DNA from: Pigmentiphaga litoralis
GTDB taxonomy: Bacteria > Pseudomonadota > Gammaproteobacteria > Burkholderiales > Burkholderiaceae_B
Direction: 5' to 3'
Assembly: GCF_013408655.1 (NCBI RefSeq)
Contig: NZ_JACCBP010000002.1
Location: 930,001-994,000 of the forward strand
Length of the DNA stretch: 64,000 nucleotides
Below, one piece after another: positions 56,176-64,000 of this stretch; the stretch's first letter is position 1; each line of letters opens with the position of its first letter. The notes under the pieces are model-generated. The model did no database searches. It was not told the DNA's origin and was given only the letters and a program-made list of their open reading frames with translations. Made by a program: the position numbers and the translations under genes.

Positions 56176-58383
56176 TCACGCCATCGCCGGCATCTTGTCC
56201 AGCAACTTGTCCAGCGTGATCGGGTACTCCCGCACCCGGATGCCCGTCGCGTTGTAGATCGCGTTGGCCACGGCAGCGCCTACGCCGCAGATGCCCAGCT
56301 CGCCCACGCCCTTGGCCTTCATGGGCGACGACTGGGGATCGGTCTCGTCCAGGAAGATCACGTCCTGATGCGGAATGTCGGCATGCACCGGCACTTCGTA
56401 CCCGGCCAGATCGTGGTTCACAAAAAAGCCCCGGCGCGTGTCTACGGCCAGTTCTTCCATCAGCGCCGCGCCGGCACCCATTGTCATTGCACCAATCACC
56501 TGGCTGCGCGCCGACTTGGGGTTGATGATGCGGCCAGCCGCGCACACGGCCAGCATGCGGCGGATGCGGACTTCGGCGGTGGCCATGTCCACGCCGACTT
56601 CCACGTAGTGGGCGCCGAAGGTGGACTGCTGCATCTTCTTGCTCAGGTCGCCGAATTCGATCTTGTCTTCGGCAACGATGTCGGCTGACCGTGCGGCCGT
56701 GGCCAGCGACTGGCTGCGGCCGCCGGCACGCACCTGGCCGTCCACGAATTCCGCCGTGGCGGGGTCCAGGCCCAGCTTGCGGGCGACGGCTTCGCGCAGC
56801 TTGACGCATGCGGCGTACACGCCGGCGGTCGAACTGTTGGCGCCCCATTGGCCGCCCGATCCGGCGGACACCGGGAAGCTGGAATCCCCCAGGCGCACCA
56901 TGACCTTGTCGAGGGGCAGGCCCATCATTTCGGCGGCGGTCTGCGCGATGATGGTGTAGGTGCCCGTGCCGATGTCGGTCATGTCGGTCTCAACGGTGAC
57001 GATGCCGCGCTTGTCCAGCCGCACGCGTGCGCCCGACGTCATCGTCAGGTTGTTCCGGAAGGCCGATGCCACGCCCATGCCGACCAGCCAGCGGCCGTCG
57101 CGCAGGGTGGCCGGCTTGGCGCTGCGTTTGCTCCAGCCGAACTGCTCGGCGCCAATGCGCATGCATTCGTTCAACTGGCGTTGCGAGAACGGACGCTTCG
57201 GGTCTTCAGGGTCGACCTGCGTATCGTTCAGTACACGGAAGGCCACCGGGTCCATGTTGACCTTTTCGGCCATTTCATCGATCGCGATTTCCAGCGCCAT
57301 CAGGCCAGGCGCTTCGCCGGGCGCGCGCATGGCGTTGCCCTCGGGCAAGTCCAGCAAGGCCAGGCGCGTCTGGGTCATGCGGTCGGCGCCGGCATACAGC
57401 AGGCGGGTCTGTTGCACGGCTTCTTCGGGCGATCCGCCTTCCAGGTTGCCTGACCAGGTCTCGTGACCGATGGCAGTGATCTTGCCGTCGGGTGTCGTGC
57501 CGATACGGATGCGCTGGATGGTGGCCGGGCGGTGCGTGGTGTTGTTGCCCATCAGGGGGCGTGTCAGCGCGACCTTGACCGGACGCTTGACGGCGCGTGC
57601 GCCCAGCGCGGCCAGAATGGCGTCGGCGCGCACGAACAGCTTGCCGCCAAAGCCGCCGCCAATGTAGGGCGAGATCAGGCGCACATCGTCTTTCTTCAGG
57701 CCCAGGGTCTTGGCCACGTCGCCGGCGCCCCACGCGATCATCTGGTTGGACGTGTAGACCGTCAGCTTGCTGCCTTGCCACACGGCGATCGACGCGTGCG
57801 GTTCCATCATTGCGTGCGAGTGATCGGGCGTGTGATAGGTGGCGTCGAGCTTGACGGGGGCCGCATCAAACGCCGACGCAAAGTTGCCGACGGCCGTGTC
57901 GGGCTTTTCGCTTTGTTTGGGCGACGGCTTGGTCGCCGATGCCTTTTCGGCTTCCAGGTCAAACTTGCCGGCGGACGCGGCGTAGTCCACTTTGATCAGG
58001 TAGGCCGCGGCGCGTGCCTGCTCGAAGGTCTCGGCCACCACCAGGGCAATTGCCTGGTGATAGTGGTCGACCTCAGGTCCGCCCAGCAGCTTGGCGACGT
58101 TGTAGTCACCCTTTTCCAGCTTGCCCGCGTTGTCGGCGGTAATGATCGTCAGCACGCCCGGCGCGGCCTTGGCGGCGGCCAGGTCCATGCGCGTGATGCG
58201 GCCTTTCGCAATGCCTGCGCCCACCACATAGCCATAGGCCTGGTTGCGCATGCTGTCATGCCACTCGTACGCATACGGTGCGCTGCCGGTGGTCTTGAAC
58301 GGGCCGTCGATCCGGTCGGTCGGCTTGCCCACGACCTTCAACTGGTCGATGGGATTGGTCGTTGCGGGAGTATCGAATTTCAT
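56176..58383 (-). CDS. paoC: Periplasmic aldehyde oxidoreductase, molybdenum-binding subunit
   Basis: A 735-residue large subunit of the xanthine-dehydrogenase family. The N-terminus (NPIDQLKVVGKPTDRIDGPF) and C-terminus (MKAKGVGELGICGVG, ITLDKLLDKMP) match E. coli PaoC (YagR) from memory almost throughout. Glu695 in GVGELG is the catalytic base. The cofactor in this group is molybdopterin cytosine dinucleotide. Other blocks are ISPYIGGGFGGKLF and GSGGQWGANSS. PaoABC oxidises aromatic and other aldehydes in the periplasm. The subunit has no signal of its own and travels with the Tat-exported PaoA. Two bases separate it from paoB. No paoD/xdhC-type chaperone gene is in the window. Confidence 0.95.
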   Translation of the reverse strand: MKFDTPATTNPIDQLKVVGKPTDRIDGPFKTTGSAPYAYEWHDSMRNQAYGYVVGAGIAKGRITRMDLAAAKAAPGVLTIITADNAGKLEKGDYNVAKLLGGPEVDHYHQAIALVVAETFEQARAAAYLIKVDYAASAGKFDLEAEKASATKPSPKQSEKPDTAVGNFASAFDAAPVKLDATYHTPDHSHAMMEPHASIAVWQGSKLTVYTSNQMIAWGAGDVAKTLGLKKDDVRLISPYIGGGFGGKLFVRADAILAALGARAVKRPVKVALTRPLMGNNTTHRPATIQRIRIGTTPDGKITAIGHETWSGNLEGGSPEEAVQQTRLLYAGADRMTQTRLALLDLPEGNAMRAPGEAPGLMALEIAIDEMAEKVNMDPVAFRVLNDTQVDPEDPKRPFSQRQLNECMRIGAEQFGWSKRSAKPATLRDGRWLVGMGVASAFRNNLTMTSGARVRLDKRGIVTVETDMTDIGTGTYTIIAQTAAEMMGLPLDKVMVRLGDSSFPVSAGSGGQWGANSSTAGVYAACVKLREAVARKLGLDPATAEFVDGQVRAGGRSQSLATAARSADIVAEDKIEFGDLSKKMQQSTFGAHYVEVGVDMATAEVRIRRMLAVCAAGRIINPKSARSQVIGAMTMGAGAALMEELAVDTRRGFFVNHDLAGYEVPVHADIPHQDVIFLDETDPQSSPMKAKGVGELGICGVGAAVANAIYNATGIRVREYPITLDKLLDKMPAMA

Positions 58384-58385
58384 GG

Positions 58386-59336
58386 TCAGACCCTCGCTTC
58401 CGTCAGCACGGATTGCAGCGTGCGTTCGACCAGCTTCAGTTTGAAAGTGTTGTCCTGGGTGGGACGCGCGTTGGCAAACAACTGCGCGGCCACGGCTTGC
58501 GCGCCTTGCGGCAGTTGCGCGTCGGCGGCGTCCACGCGCCAGGGCTTGGGAGCGACACCGCCCACGGCGACACGGCCCGAGCCATCACGCTGAACGATCG
58601 CGCCCACCGAAATCAAGGCAAAGGCATAGGACGCGCGGTCGCGCACCTTGCGATAGACCTGCACGCCGCCCACGGGCTGGGGCAGGGTGACCGACGTGAT
58701 GAACTCGCCGGCTTCCAGCGCATTTTCGATATGCGGGGTGTTGCCCGGAAGCTTGTGAAAGTCAACGATCGGGATGCGGCGCTGCGAACCGTCGGGCTTG
58801 ACGGTGTCGACCACGGCATCCAGCGCGCGCATGGCAATGGCCATGTCGCTGGGGTGCGTGGCGATACAGGCGTCGCTGGTGCCGACCACACCCAGCTGGC
58901 GCGTCACACCACCAATGGCCGAACAGCCGCTGCCAGGCTGGCGTTTGTTGCAGGCTTGGTTGGTGTCATAGAAGTAAGGGCAGCGCGTGCGTTGCAGCAG
59001 GTTGCCGGCCGTCGTGGCCTTGTTGCGCAACTGACCCGATGCACCCGCCAGCAGCGCGCGCGACAGCAGCGCATAGTCGCGGCGCACGCGGTCGTTGGCA
59101 GCCAGGTCGGTATTGCGGACCAGGGCGCCGATGCGCAGGCCGCCTTCAGGGGTCGCGGTGATCTCGTCCACACCCAGGCGGTTCACGTCGATCAGGTGCA
59201 CCGGCGTTTCGATCTGCAGCTTCATCAGATCGAGCAGATTGGTGCCGCCCGCAATGAACTTGGCGCCCGGCGTGGCGGCGGCCGCAGCCGCGGCGGCGGC
59301 AGGCGACGTGGCGCGTTCGTATGTGAAGGCTTTCAT
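58386..59336 (-). CDS. paoB: Periplasmic aldehyde oxidoreductase, FAD (and 4Fe-4S) subunit
   Basis: A 316-residue FAD subunit that carries electrons from the iron-sulfur clusters of Pao[21 protein letters not shown] near residue 30 is the FAD-binding loop. [20 protein letters not shown] then [14 protein letters not shown] carries the extra cysteine cluster that binds a 4Fe-4S centre in E. coli PaoB, absent from most xanthine-dehydrogenase FAD subunits. An unusual run of alanines (residues 13-24) extends the N-terminus. Its ATG overlaps the paoA stop by four bases, so translation is coupled. Confidence 0.94.
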   Translation of the reverse strand: MKAFTYERATSPAAAAAAAAATPGAKFIAGGTNLLDLMKLQIETPVHLIDVNRLGVDEITATPEGGLRIGALVRNTDLAANDRVRRDYALLSRALLAGASGQLRNKATTAGNLLQRTRCPYFYDTNQACNKRQPGSGCSAIGGVTRQLGVVGTSDACIATHPSDMAIAMRALDAVVDTVKPDGSQRRIPIVDFHKLPGNTPHIENALEAGEFITSVTLPQPVGGVQVYRKVRDRASYAFALISVGAIVQRDGSGRVAVGGVAPKPWRVDAADAQLPQGAQAVAAQLFANARPTQDNTFKLKLVERTLQSVLTEARV

Positions 59337-60007
59337 GCGGCGCTCCCTGCGACGTCGGTCATCGCATCGACAATGTTCGAATAGGCCCCGCAGCGGCAGA
59401 TGTTGCCGCTCATGCGTTCACGCATTTCATCGGCGCTCAGCAGGGGGCGCGCGTTCAGGTCGGTCGTCACGTGGCTGGGAATGCCGCGCTTCATTTCGTC
59501 CAGCACCGACACGGCCGAACAGATCTGGCCAGGCGTGCAGTAGCCGCACTGGTAGCCGTCGTGTTTGACGAACGCGGCTTGCATCGGATGCATCTTGCCG
59601 GGCGTGCCCAGGCCTTCGATCGTCGTGACCTCGTCGCCATCATGCATGACGGCCAGCGTCAGGCACGAGTTGATGCGCTGCCCGTTGACGATGACCGTAC
59701 AGGCGCCGCATTGACCGTGGTCGCAGCCCTTCTTGGTGCCGGTCAGCATCAGGTGTTCGCGCAGGGCGTCGAGCAGTGACGTGCGCGTTTCGACATTGAG
59801 CGTACGCGCCTTGCCGTTCACCTTGAGCGAGACCGAGGCAGGCACCGGTGCGCCATTGGCGGCCGAGCCAGGGGCCGGCGCAGGGCGCTTGTTCGCGCCC
59901 GTCGCCTGCGCGTGGCCGGTCAGCGGCATGCTGACAGCCGCTGCCGACGCCGCGCCTGCGATCAGCACGTTGCGCCGGCCCGTGTTCAGGTCGTCGATTT
60001 TTTCCAT
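59333..60007 (-). CDS. paoA: Periplasmic aldehyde oxidoreductase, 2Fe-2S subunit with Tat signal
   Basis: A 224-residue small subunit. A twin-arginine signal ([18 protein letters not shown], cut after HAQA) exports the folded complex. [20 protein letters not shown] holds the plant-type 2Fe-2S ligands. [11 protein letters not shown] and GNICRCGAY hold the second cluster. The frame opens 41 codons earlier, but [10 protein letters not shown] at 60007 follows AAGGA and puts the Tat motif at the usual place. First gene of paoABC. A palindrome at 60188-60201 upstream is a candidate control site. Confidence 0.94.
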   Translation of the reverse strand: MEKIDDLNTGRRNVLIAGAASAAAVSMPLTGHAQATGANKRPAPAPGSAANGAPVPASVSLKVNGKARTLNVETRTSLLDALREHLMLTGTKKGCDHGQCGACTVIVNGQRINSCLTLAVMHDGDEVTTIEGLGTPGKMHPMQAAFVKHDGYQCGYCTPGQICSAVSVLDEMKRGIPSHVTTDLNARPLLSADEMRERMSGNICRCGAYSNIVDAMTDVAGSAA

Positions 60008-60420
60008 GGGGAAATCCTTTGTTGTTCGTGATGAACGGACGGCTCCGCAAGCCGTCGTTCCAATGGGGCCGCGAGGCGACACATGCGGGCAAAAACACGC
60101 AGCGGTATCCCACGCTGGCGGTGCATCCATCCTAACTGTCGCGCACGCATTTGATTAGGTAGCCGGAAGTGCATGGGACTATGAAGCGGTTTCATGAAAC
60201 CAAAGGTGCGAAAGGCGCGTTTCTCGCATGATTCGGTCGGACGCTTCCTGCCGCAGAGCCAATGCTGGCGCGGCTCTTGGGTGGATTGGCCGTGCGAGCG
60301 TTTGGTTACTTTCGTGACCATGAGATTTCGGTGACATCCGTTCGCGCACGAACTTTGCGACAGATGGTGCATCAACGGCCCCTTGCAGCGGGGTCGTTCA
60401 ACGCACTTCATGAGGAAGAC
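60008..60420. promoter_or_regulatory. Divergent gap between paoA and the YetF-like gene, with a 14-bp palindrome
   Basis: A 413-base gap. It contains the perfect palindrome GGTTTCATGAAACC at 60188-60201, the best operator candidate. Overlapping it, ATGAA-N5-TTCAT forms a second inverted repeat from 60181. The right part (60262-60420) is open in the YetF-like frame but I consider it leader because a better start exists at 60421. No other gene is seen. Confidence 0.5.
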
Positions 60421-60939
60421 GTGGAAGACATCCAGGACATCTTGGCGCTTGATGCAGGCTTTGTAGAAATGTTTACGCGGGGCACGGCGATCTATTGGGC
60501 GCTGTTCATTCTGTTGCGTCTGGCCGGCCGGCGCGATGTCGGGTCGATGGGCGTTGCCGACTTCCTGGTGCTTGTGCTGGTGGCGGACGCCGCAGGCAAT
60601 GCGATGGCGGGCGACTCCACGTCGGTGGGGGACGGCATCATCGTGGTGGCGACCATCGTCGGGTGGAGCGTCGTGGTCGACCGTCTGGGCTACAGCTCGC
60701 CGCTGCTGCGCAAGTGGCTGGAACCGCGCCGCGTGCTGCTGGTCAGGAACGGGCGGATCGTGGCGCGCGGCATGCGGCAGGAACACGTCACGCGCACCGA
60801 GCTGATGGCGCAACTGCGCCTGCTGGGCATTGGCCGGCTCGACGAAGTGCAGCGCGCCTACATCGAGTCCGACGGACAGGTCAGCGTGATTCGCATGTCG
60901 GAACGCACCGATGGGGAAACGTCCACGCTTGAAGAATAG
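60421..60939 (+). CDS. YetF/DUF421-family membrane protein
   Basis: A 172-residue inner-membrane protein. Three hydrophobic segments (IYWALFILLRLAGRR, VADFLVLVLVADAAGNAM, GIIVVATIVGWSVVV) precede a cytoplasmic DUF421 domain (RRVLLVRNGRIVARGMRQEH, LGIGRLDEVQRAYIESDGQV). The function of the family is unknown; Bacillus relatives are spore-associated. I start at GTG 60421 because AGGAAG (about 60412-60417) is well placed and the length then matches short family members. An ATG at 60364 or 60262 in the same frame is possible. It is divergent from paoABC. Confidence 0.78.
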   Translation: MEDIQDILALDAGFVEMFTRGTAIYWALFILLRLAGRRDVGSMGVADFLVLVLVADAAGNAMAGDSTSVGDGIIVVATIVGWSVVVDRLGYSSPLLRKWLEPRRVLLVRNGRIVARGMRQEHVTRTELMAQLRLLGIGRLDEVQRAYIESDGQVSVIRMSERTDGETSTLEE

Positions 60940-60961
60940 GGGACGTCGGCAACGACTTGCT

Positions 60962-61024
60962 GGAATCCATCAACTCGTTGGCGGACTCCATCAACACGTT
61001 GGTGGACTCCATCAACGATCCCCT
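60962..61024. repeat. Three tandem 21-base repeats after the YetF-like gene
   Basis: Units start at 60962, 60983 and 61004, each GGAMTCCATCAAC plus eight bases, with the third diverging at its end. In the plus-strand frame they read ESINSLADSINTLVDSIN, a seven-residue pattern. The stretch lies in the 126-base gap between the YetF-like and lysR genes, 22 bases after a stop codon. Confidence 0.75.
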
Positions 61025-61065
61025 GGATGCTGCGATCGACGGGTGTTGCGATCGACGCGTCCTGC

Positions 61066-61986
61066 CTACAGGGTGATCACTTCCGCGAACACTTCGCGCG
61101 TCACCTTCAGGAAACCCTCGGCGGCGGGGGACAGGGTCCGGCCTCTGGTGTTCACGTACGAGATGTCCATGGGCACCCGCGGCGATGTCAGGCGGCATCG
61201 CCACAGATTGTCGTGCTGCGTTTTGGCGACCAGGGACGACGCCCAGATCGTCACGCCCAGGCCGCCTGCCGTCATCCACAGCGCGGACGACAGGAAGTTC
61301 ACTTCATGGCCGATGATCAGCCGCACGCCGGCATGGTCGGCCGCCGCATCCAGCTTGCGGCGCATGCCGTAGCCCAGGCCCGTCCGCACCGCGATCAGGG
61401 GGTAGGGCGCCACGTCGGCCCAGGTCACGTCGTCGCGGCCGGCCAGCGGGTGATCGTCGGCGCACACCAGGCACAGGTGGTCGTGCAGCAAGGGCACAAG
61501 CTCCAGCTGGGGATCATCGGACTCGGGCGTGCCGATCCCGAAATCGACATGGTCGGCCGCCACCCGCGTCAGGAATTGATCGGGGGCGCAGTCGTCCAGA
61601 ATGATCTTGACGTCGGGGTAGACGGCGCTGAAGCGGCGCACCACGGCCGGCATCAGCACCGCGGCCACGGTCGCCGTCACGACGATGTGGACCCGGCCCC
61701 GCCGCAGGTCGCTCAGCGCTTCGAAGTGGCTGCCCAGACGCGCCACGTCCTGCAGGATGCGTTCGGCGACCGCAATGGTGTCGTGCGCCGCCTGGGTCGG
61801 CGTCAAGGCGCGCGACGTGCGATCGAACAGCGCCAGGTTCAGCGTGGCTTCGATCTGGCGCAGCATGGTGCTGACCGCCGACTCCGTCACCGACAGCCGG
61901 GTGGCCGCCAGGCTCAGCTTGCCCGACCGGTAGACGGCCACGAAGGCGCGAAGTTGCTTGAGGCTGAGCTGGCTTTCTATCGACAT
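61066..61986 (-). CDS. LysR-family transcriptional regulator
   Basis: A 306-residue regulator. Residues 5-65 form the helix-turn-helix (LSLKQLRAFVAVYRSGKLSL, then ATRLSVTESAVSTMLRQIEA). The remainder is the effector-binding domain (RGRVHIVVTATVAAVLMPAV). It is transcribed away from the class II aldolase gene with a 200-base gap and probably controls that gene and the Bug receptor behind it. The start is set by the ATG at 61986 with a weak GA-rich ribosome site. Confidence 0.9.
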   Translation of the reverse strand: MSIESQLSLKQLRAFVAVYRSGKLSLAATRLSVTESAVSTMLRQIEATLNLALFDRTSRALTPTQAAHDTIAVAERILQDVARLGSHFEALSDLRRGRVHIVVTATVAAVLMPAVVRRFSAVYPDVKIILDDCAPDQFLTRVAADHVDFGIGTPESDDPQLELVPLLHDHLCLVCADDHPLAGRDDVTWADVAPYPLIAVRTGLGYGMRRKLDAAADHAGVRLIIGHEVNFLSSALWMTAGGLGVTIWASSLVAKTQHDNLWRCRLTSPRVPMDISYVNTRGRTLSPAAEGFLKVTREVFAEVITL

Positions 61987-62110
61987 TGAAGCTTTCTTGT
62001 AGGGTGCTGCAGTTTTTTTCGATTGGAATCGATAGTGTCCGGCGGTTCAATGGGCGCATTCCCGGGGCGGCATGCGCTGGCCCCCAGCCCGACACGTCGG
62101 GCCCCCGCGT

Positions 62111-62170
62111 GTTCAGCACACGCACATTCAGCACGCTCATATTCAGCACACAGAACATCAGCATACTCAT
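62111..62170. repeat. Four 15-base imperfect tandem repeats in the aldolase leader
   Basis: GTTCAGCACACGCAC, ATTCAGCACGCTCAT, ATTCAGCACACAGAA and CATCAGCATACTCAT follow one another without gaps. The core WTCAGCA recurs every 15 bases. The array ends six bases before the GGAG ribosome site of the aldolase gene, inside the divergent LysR control region. Confidence 0.75.
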
Positions 62171-62186
62171 CACCTGGAGACGTCCG

Positions 62187-62993
62187 ATGAAAGCCGAGAA
62201 CCCCGTCTACATCCGCCCCGACGCCGTCGCGTCATCCATCAGCGCCGAAGAATGGCAGACCCGGGTCGACCTGGCCGCCTGTTACCGGCTGCATGCGCAC
62301 TACGGGTGGACCGACCTGATCTACACCCACATCTCGGCCCGGGTGCCGGGCGCCGAAGAACACTTCCTGCTCAACCCGTTCGGACTGATGTTCGACGAGA
62401 TCACCGCATCCAACCTCGTCAAGATCGACCTGGACGGCAACGTCGTCAGCCCGACGCCGCACCCGATCCACCGCGCCGGCTTCGTGATCCACAGCGCCAT
62501 CCATGGCGGCCGGCCCGATGCCCAATGCGTCATCCACGCTCACACCCGCGCCGGCATGGCCGTGTCAGCCATGGAATGCGGACTGCTCCCGCTCACGCAA
62601 CACGCCATGCTCTTCCACGGCAAGATCGGCTATCACGACAGCGAAGGCCTGGCCAATCAGTTGGGCGAGCGCGAACGGCTGGTGCGCGACATCGGCGACA
62701 AGCCGGTCATGATTCTGCGCAATCACGGCACGCTGGTGGCGGGCAAGACGATCGGGCAGGCCTTTGCCATGATGTGGCACCTGGAAATGGCGATGCAGGC
62801 CCAGGTCGATGCGCTGGCCAGCGGGCAGAAGCTGACCTATGGATCGCCCGAACTGGCCACCCGCATCGCCAGCAACAGCTTTCGCGAACCCGGGCAGCCG
62901 CGGGCCGACGGGTCGATCAGCCCGCTCGGCCACATGGAATGGCCCGCGCTGCTGCGCCGCATGGACCGGCTGGACCCGTCGTTCCGGCAGTAG
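62187..62993 (+). CDS. Class II aldolase/adducin-family protein
   Basis: A 268-residue metal-dependent enzyme of the fuculose-phosphate-aldolase fold. His117 and His119 in CVIHAHTRAG and the His in MILRNHGTLVAG are the metal ligands. LIYTHISARVPG near residue 45 is the usual N-terminal block. Family members cleave or epimerise sugar phosphates or decarboxylate hydroxyacids, and many Burkholderiales members of this exact type are unassigned. The ATG at 62187 follows GGAG at 62176-62179; the upstream frame would include the repeat array and is unlikely. A LysR gene is divergent, and a Bug receptor follows after 112 bases. Confidence 0.87.
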   Translation: MKAENPVYIRPDAVASSISAEEWQTRVDLAACYRLHAHYGWTDLIYTHISARVPGAEEHFLLNPFGLMFDEITASNLVKIDLDGNVVSPTPHPIHRAGFVIHSAIHGGRPDAQCVIHAHTRAGMAVSAMECGLLPLTQHAMLFHGKIGYHDSEGLANQLGERERLVRDIGDKPVMILRNHGTLVAGKTIGQAFAMMWHLEMAMQAQVDALASGQKLTYGSPELATRIASNSFREPGQPRADGSISPLGHMEWPALLRRMDRLDPSFRQ

Positions 62994-63105
62994 GCGCGGT
63001 CACGGCGGCCTGACCGCACTGGACGCAGGACCCGCGACGGGACCACTCGCCGCGACGACGCATAACGAGATCGAGGCCAGACCACTGGCCCGACGAGGAG
63101 ACACC

Positions 63106-64000
63106 ATGTTCAAGACTTTCGCGCCGCTGGCCCGTCTGCGCGCCAGGACGTTCGCTTCAACCGACCGGGCATCAACCAAGCAGCGTTCGGCAACGCCACG
63201 GTCGGCCACCCTGGCGCCGACATGTTTCGCGACCCTCCTGGCTGCCACCTGGCTCGCGGCGGCCGCTCTCGCGACATCCCCCGCTGCCGCCCAGACCTGG
63301 CCCGACCGCCCGATCCGCATCATCATCCCCTTCGCGCCCGGTGGCGGCGCCGACGGTGTCGCGCGCCTGCTGGCCGTGCAACTGGAAAAAGACCTGGGCC
63401 AGCCCGTTGTGGTGGAATCCAAGGCGGGCGGCAACACCGTCATCGCCGCGCAGACCGTGGCGCGGGCCGCCCCCGACGGCTACACCCTGTTGATGACGGG
63501 CGGGTCCACCATGTCGCTGCTGCCGCTCACGGCCAGCACGCCGCTGCCTTATGACCCGTTCAAGGATTTCTCGCCGATCGGCATGCTGTCCAAGGGGCCC
63601 TACCTGGTGGCGGTGTCGTCGTCGTTGGGCGCCGACACCCTGGCCGACGTGCTGACCCTGGCGCGCACCAGGCCCGGCGCGGTCGCGTATGCGTCGAACG
63701 GCATTGGCGCGTCGGCCCACATCGGCATGGAACTGCTGGCCCAGCGCGCCGGCGTGCAAATGACCCATGTGCCGTACAAAGGGTTCGCGCCTGCCCTGGG
63801 CGACGTCGTGTCGGGGCGCACGCCACTGACGATGATCGACCTGGCCACCCTCGGCGGTTTCGCCAGGTCGGGGCGCATCAAGATCCTGGCATCGACCGCC
63901 GCGCAGCGCTCGCCCATGTTCCCCGAGGTGCCCACGGTGGCCGAGCTGGGCTATCCGGGTTACGAGGTCGAGACGTGGTTTGCGTTGTACGCACCGGCCC
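63106..64000 (+). CDS. Bug-family periplasmic solute receptor 3 (runs past the window end)
   Basis: The first 298 codons of a tripartite-tricarboxylate receptor. A long N-terminal region with several Arg/Thr/Ser residues precedes a hydrophobic core (LLAATWLAAAALATSPAAA) and cleavage before QTWPDRP, so the signal is unusually long at about 63 residues. The family loop IIIPFAPGGGADGVARLL, HVPYKGFAPALGDVVSGR and PEVPTVAELGYPGYEV are clear. GAGGAG at 63095-63100 supports the ATG at 63106; an ATG further inside would give a shorter signal but none is well placed. It is likely co-transcribed with the class II aldolase gene and may deliver its substrate. Confidence 0.88.
   Translation, partial: MFKTFAPLARLRARTFASTDRASTKQRSATPRSATLAPTCFATLLAATWLAAAALATSPAAAQTWPDRPIRIIIPFAPGGGADGVARLLAVQLEKDLGQPVVVESKAGGNTVIAAQTVARAAPDGYTLLMTGGSTMSLLPLTASTPLPYDPFKDFSPIGMLSKGPYLVAVSSSLGADTLADVLTLARTRPGAVAYASNGIGASAHIGMELLAQRAGVQMTHVPYKGFAPALGDVVSGRTPLTMIDLATLGGFARSGRIKILASTAAQRSPMFPEVPTVAELGYPGYEVETWFALYAPA

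Noticed and set aside
57463..58593. 376-codon open frame opposite paoC and paoB
   Set aside because: It lies antisense to well-recognised paoC and paoB and has no motif or ribosome site.

Overview
This 64 kb window is high-GC bacterial chromosome. It looks like a betaproteobacterium of the order Burkholderiales, probably Alcaligenaceae (Bordetella/Achromobacter-like). The reasons are the nadE-glnB pair, the order trxB | ftsK-lolA-rarA ... serS, and several tripartite-tricarboxylate 'Bug' solute receptors. This is inferred from gene content and order, because no search was possible. I see no insertion sequence, CRISPR array, rRNA or intact prophage.

Region 1 (1-11,600). The tail of a FemAB/GNAT-like gene precedes nadE and glnB. 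Next comes an accessory catabolic-looking cluster: a GntR/FCD regulator, a 1174-residue fusion of a molybdopterin oxidoreductase with a flavin reductase and a ferredoxin domain, an AtoE-type short-chain acid transporter, a glutamate-semialdehyde-type aldehyde dehydrogenase and an ornithine-cyclodeaminase-family protein. Repeated palindromes lie between the regulator and the fusion gene, one of them over the predicted promoter. This is the strongest candidate here for an uncharacterised metabolic system.

Region 2 (11,090-30,240). An Lrp/AsnC regulator faces a bifunctional putA without a DNA-binding domain. Housekeeping genes follow: smr, trxB, ftsK, lolA, rarA, serS and a tRNA-Ser(CGA) close to serS. 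A LysR/amidohydrolase pair sits between rarA and serS. A phage-type 'morphogenetic' gene and a Suv3-like helicase lie beyond the tRNA.

Region 3 (30,360-47,510). A NarL-type response regulator and two tandem 7TM sensor-kinase paralogues face a giant glycine-rich autotransporter (3510 residues, about 39 QSIGG-type repeats). The distal kinase has lost its phospho-acceptor histidine but carries a copy of the regulator's leader. A CSS-EAL cyclic-di-GMP phosphodiesterase is convergent with the adhesin.

Region 4 (47,630-56,140). A duplicated Bug receptor + thiamine-diphosphate enzyme module (Bug-ThDP-Bug-ThDP) is followed by a secreted ParB-like lipoprotein with a probable premature stop and by an exported alpha/beta-hydrolase lipoprotein.

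Region 5 (56,170-64,000). A paoABC periplasmic aldehyde oxidoreductase operon, a small YetF-type membrane protein, and a LysR / class II aldolase / Bug receptor group whose last gene runs off the window.
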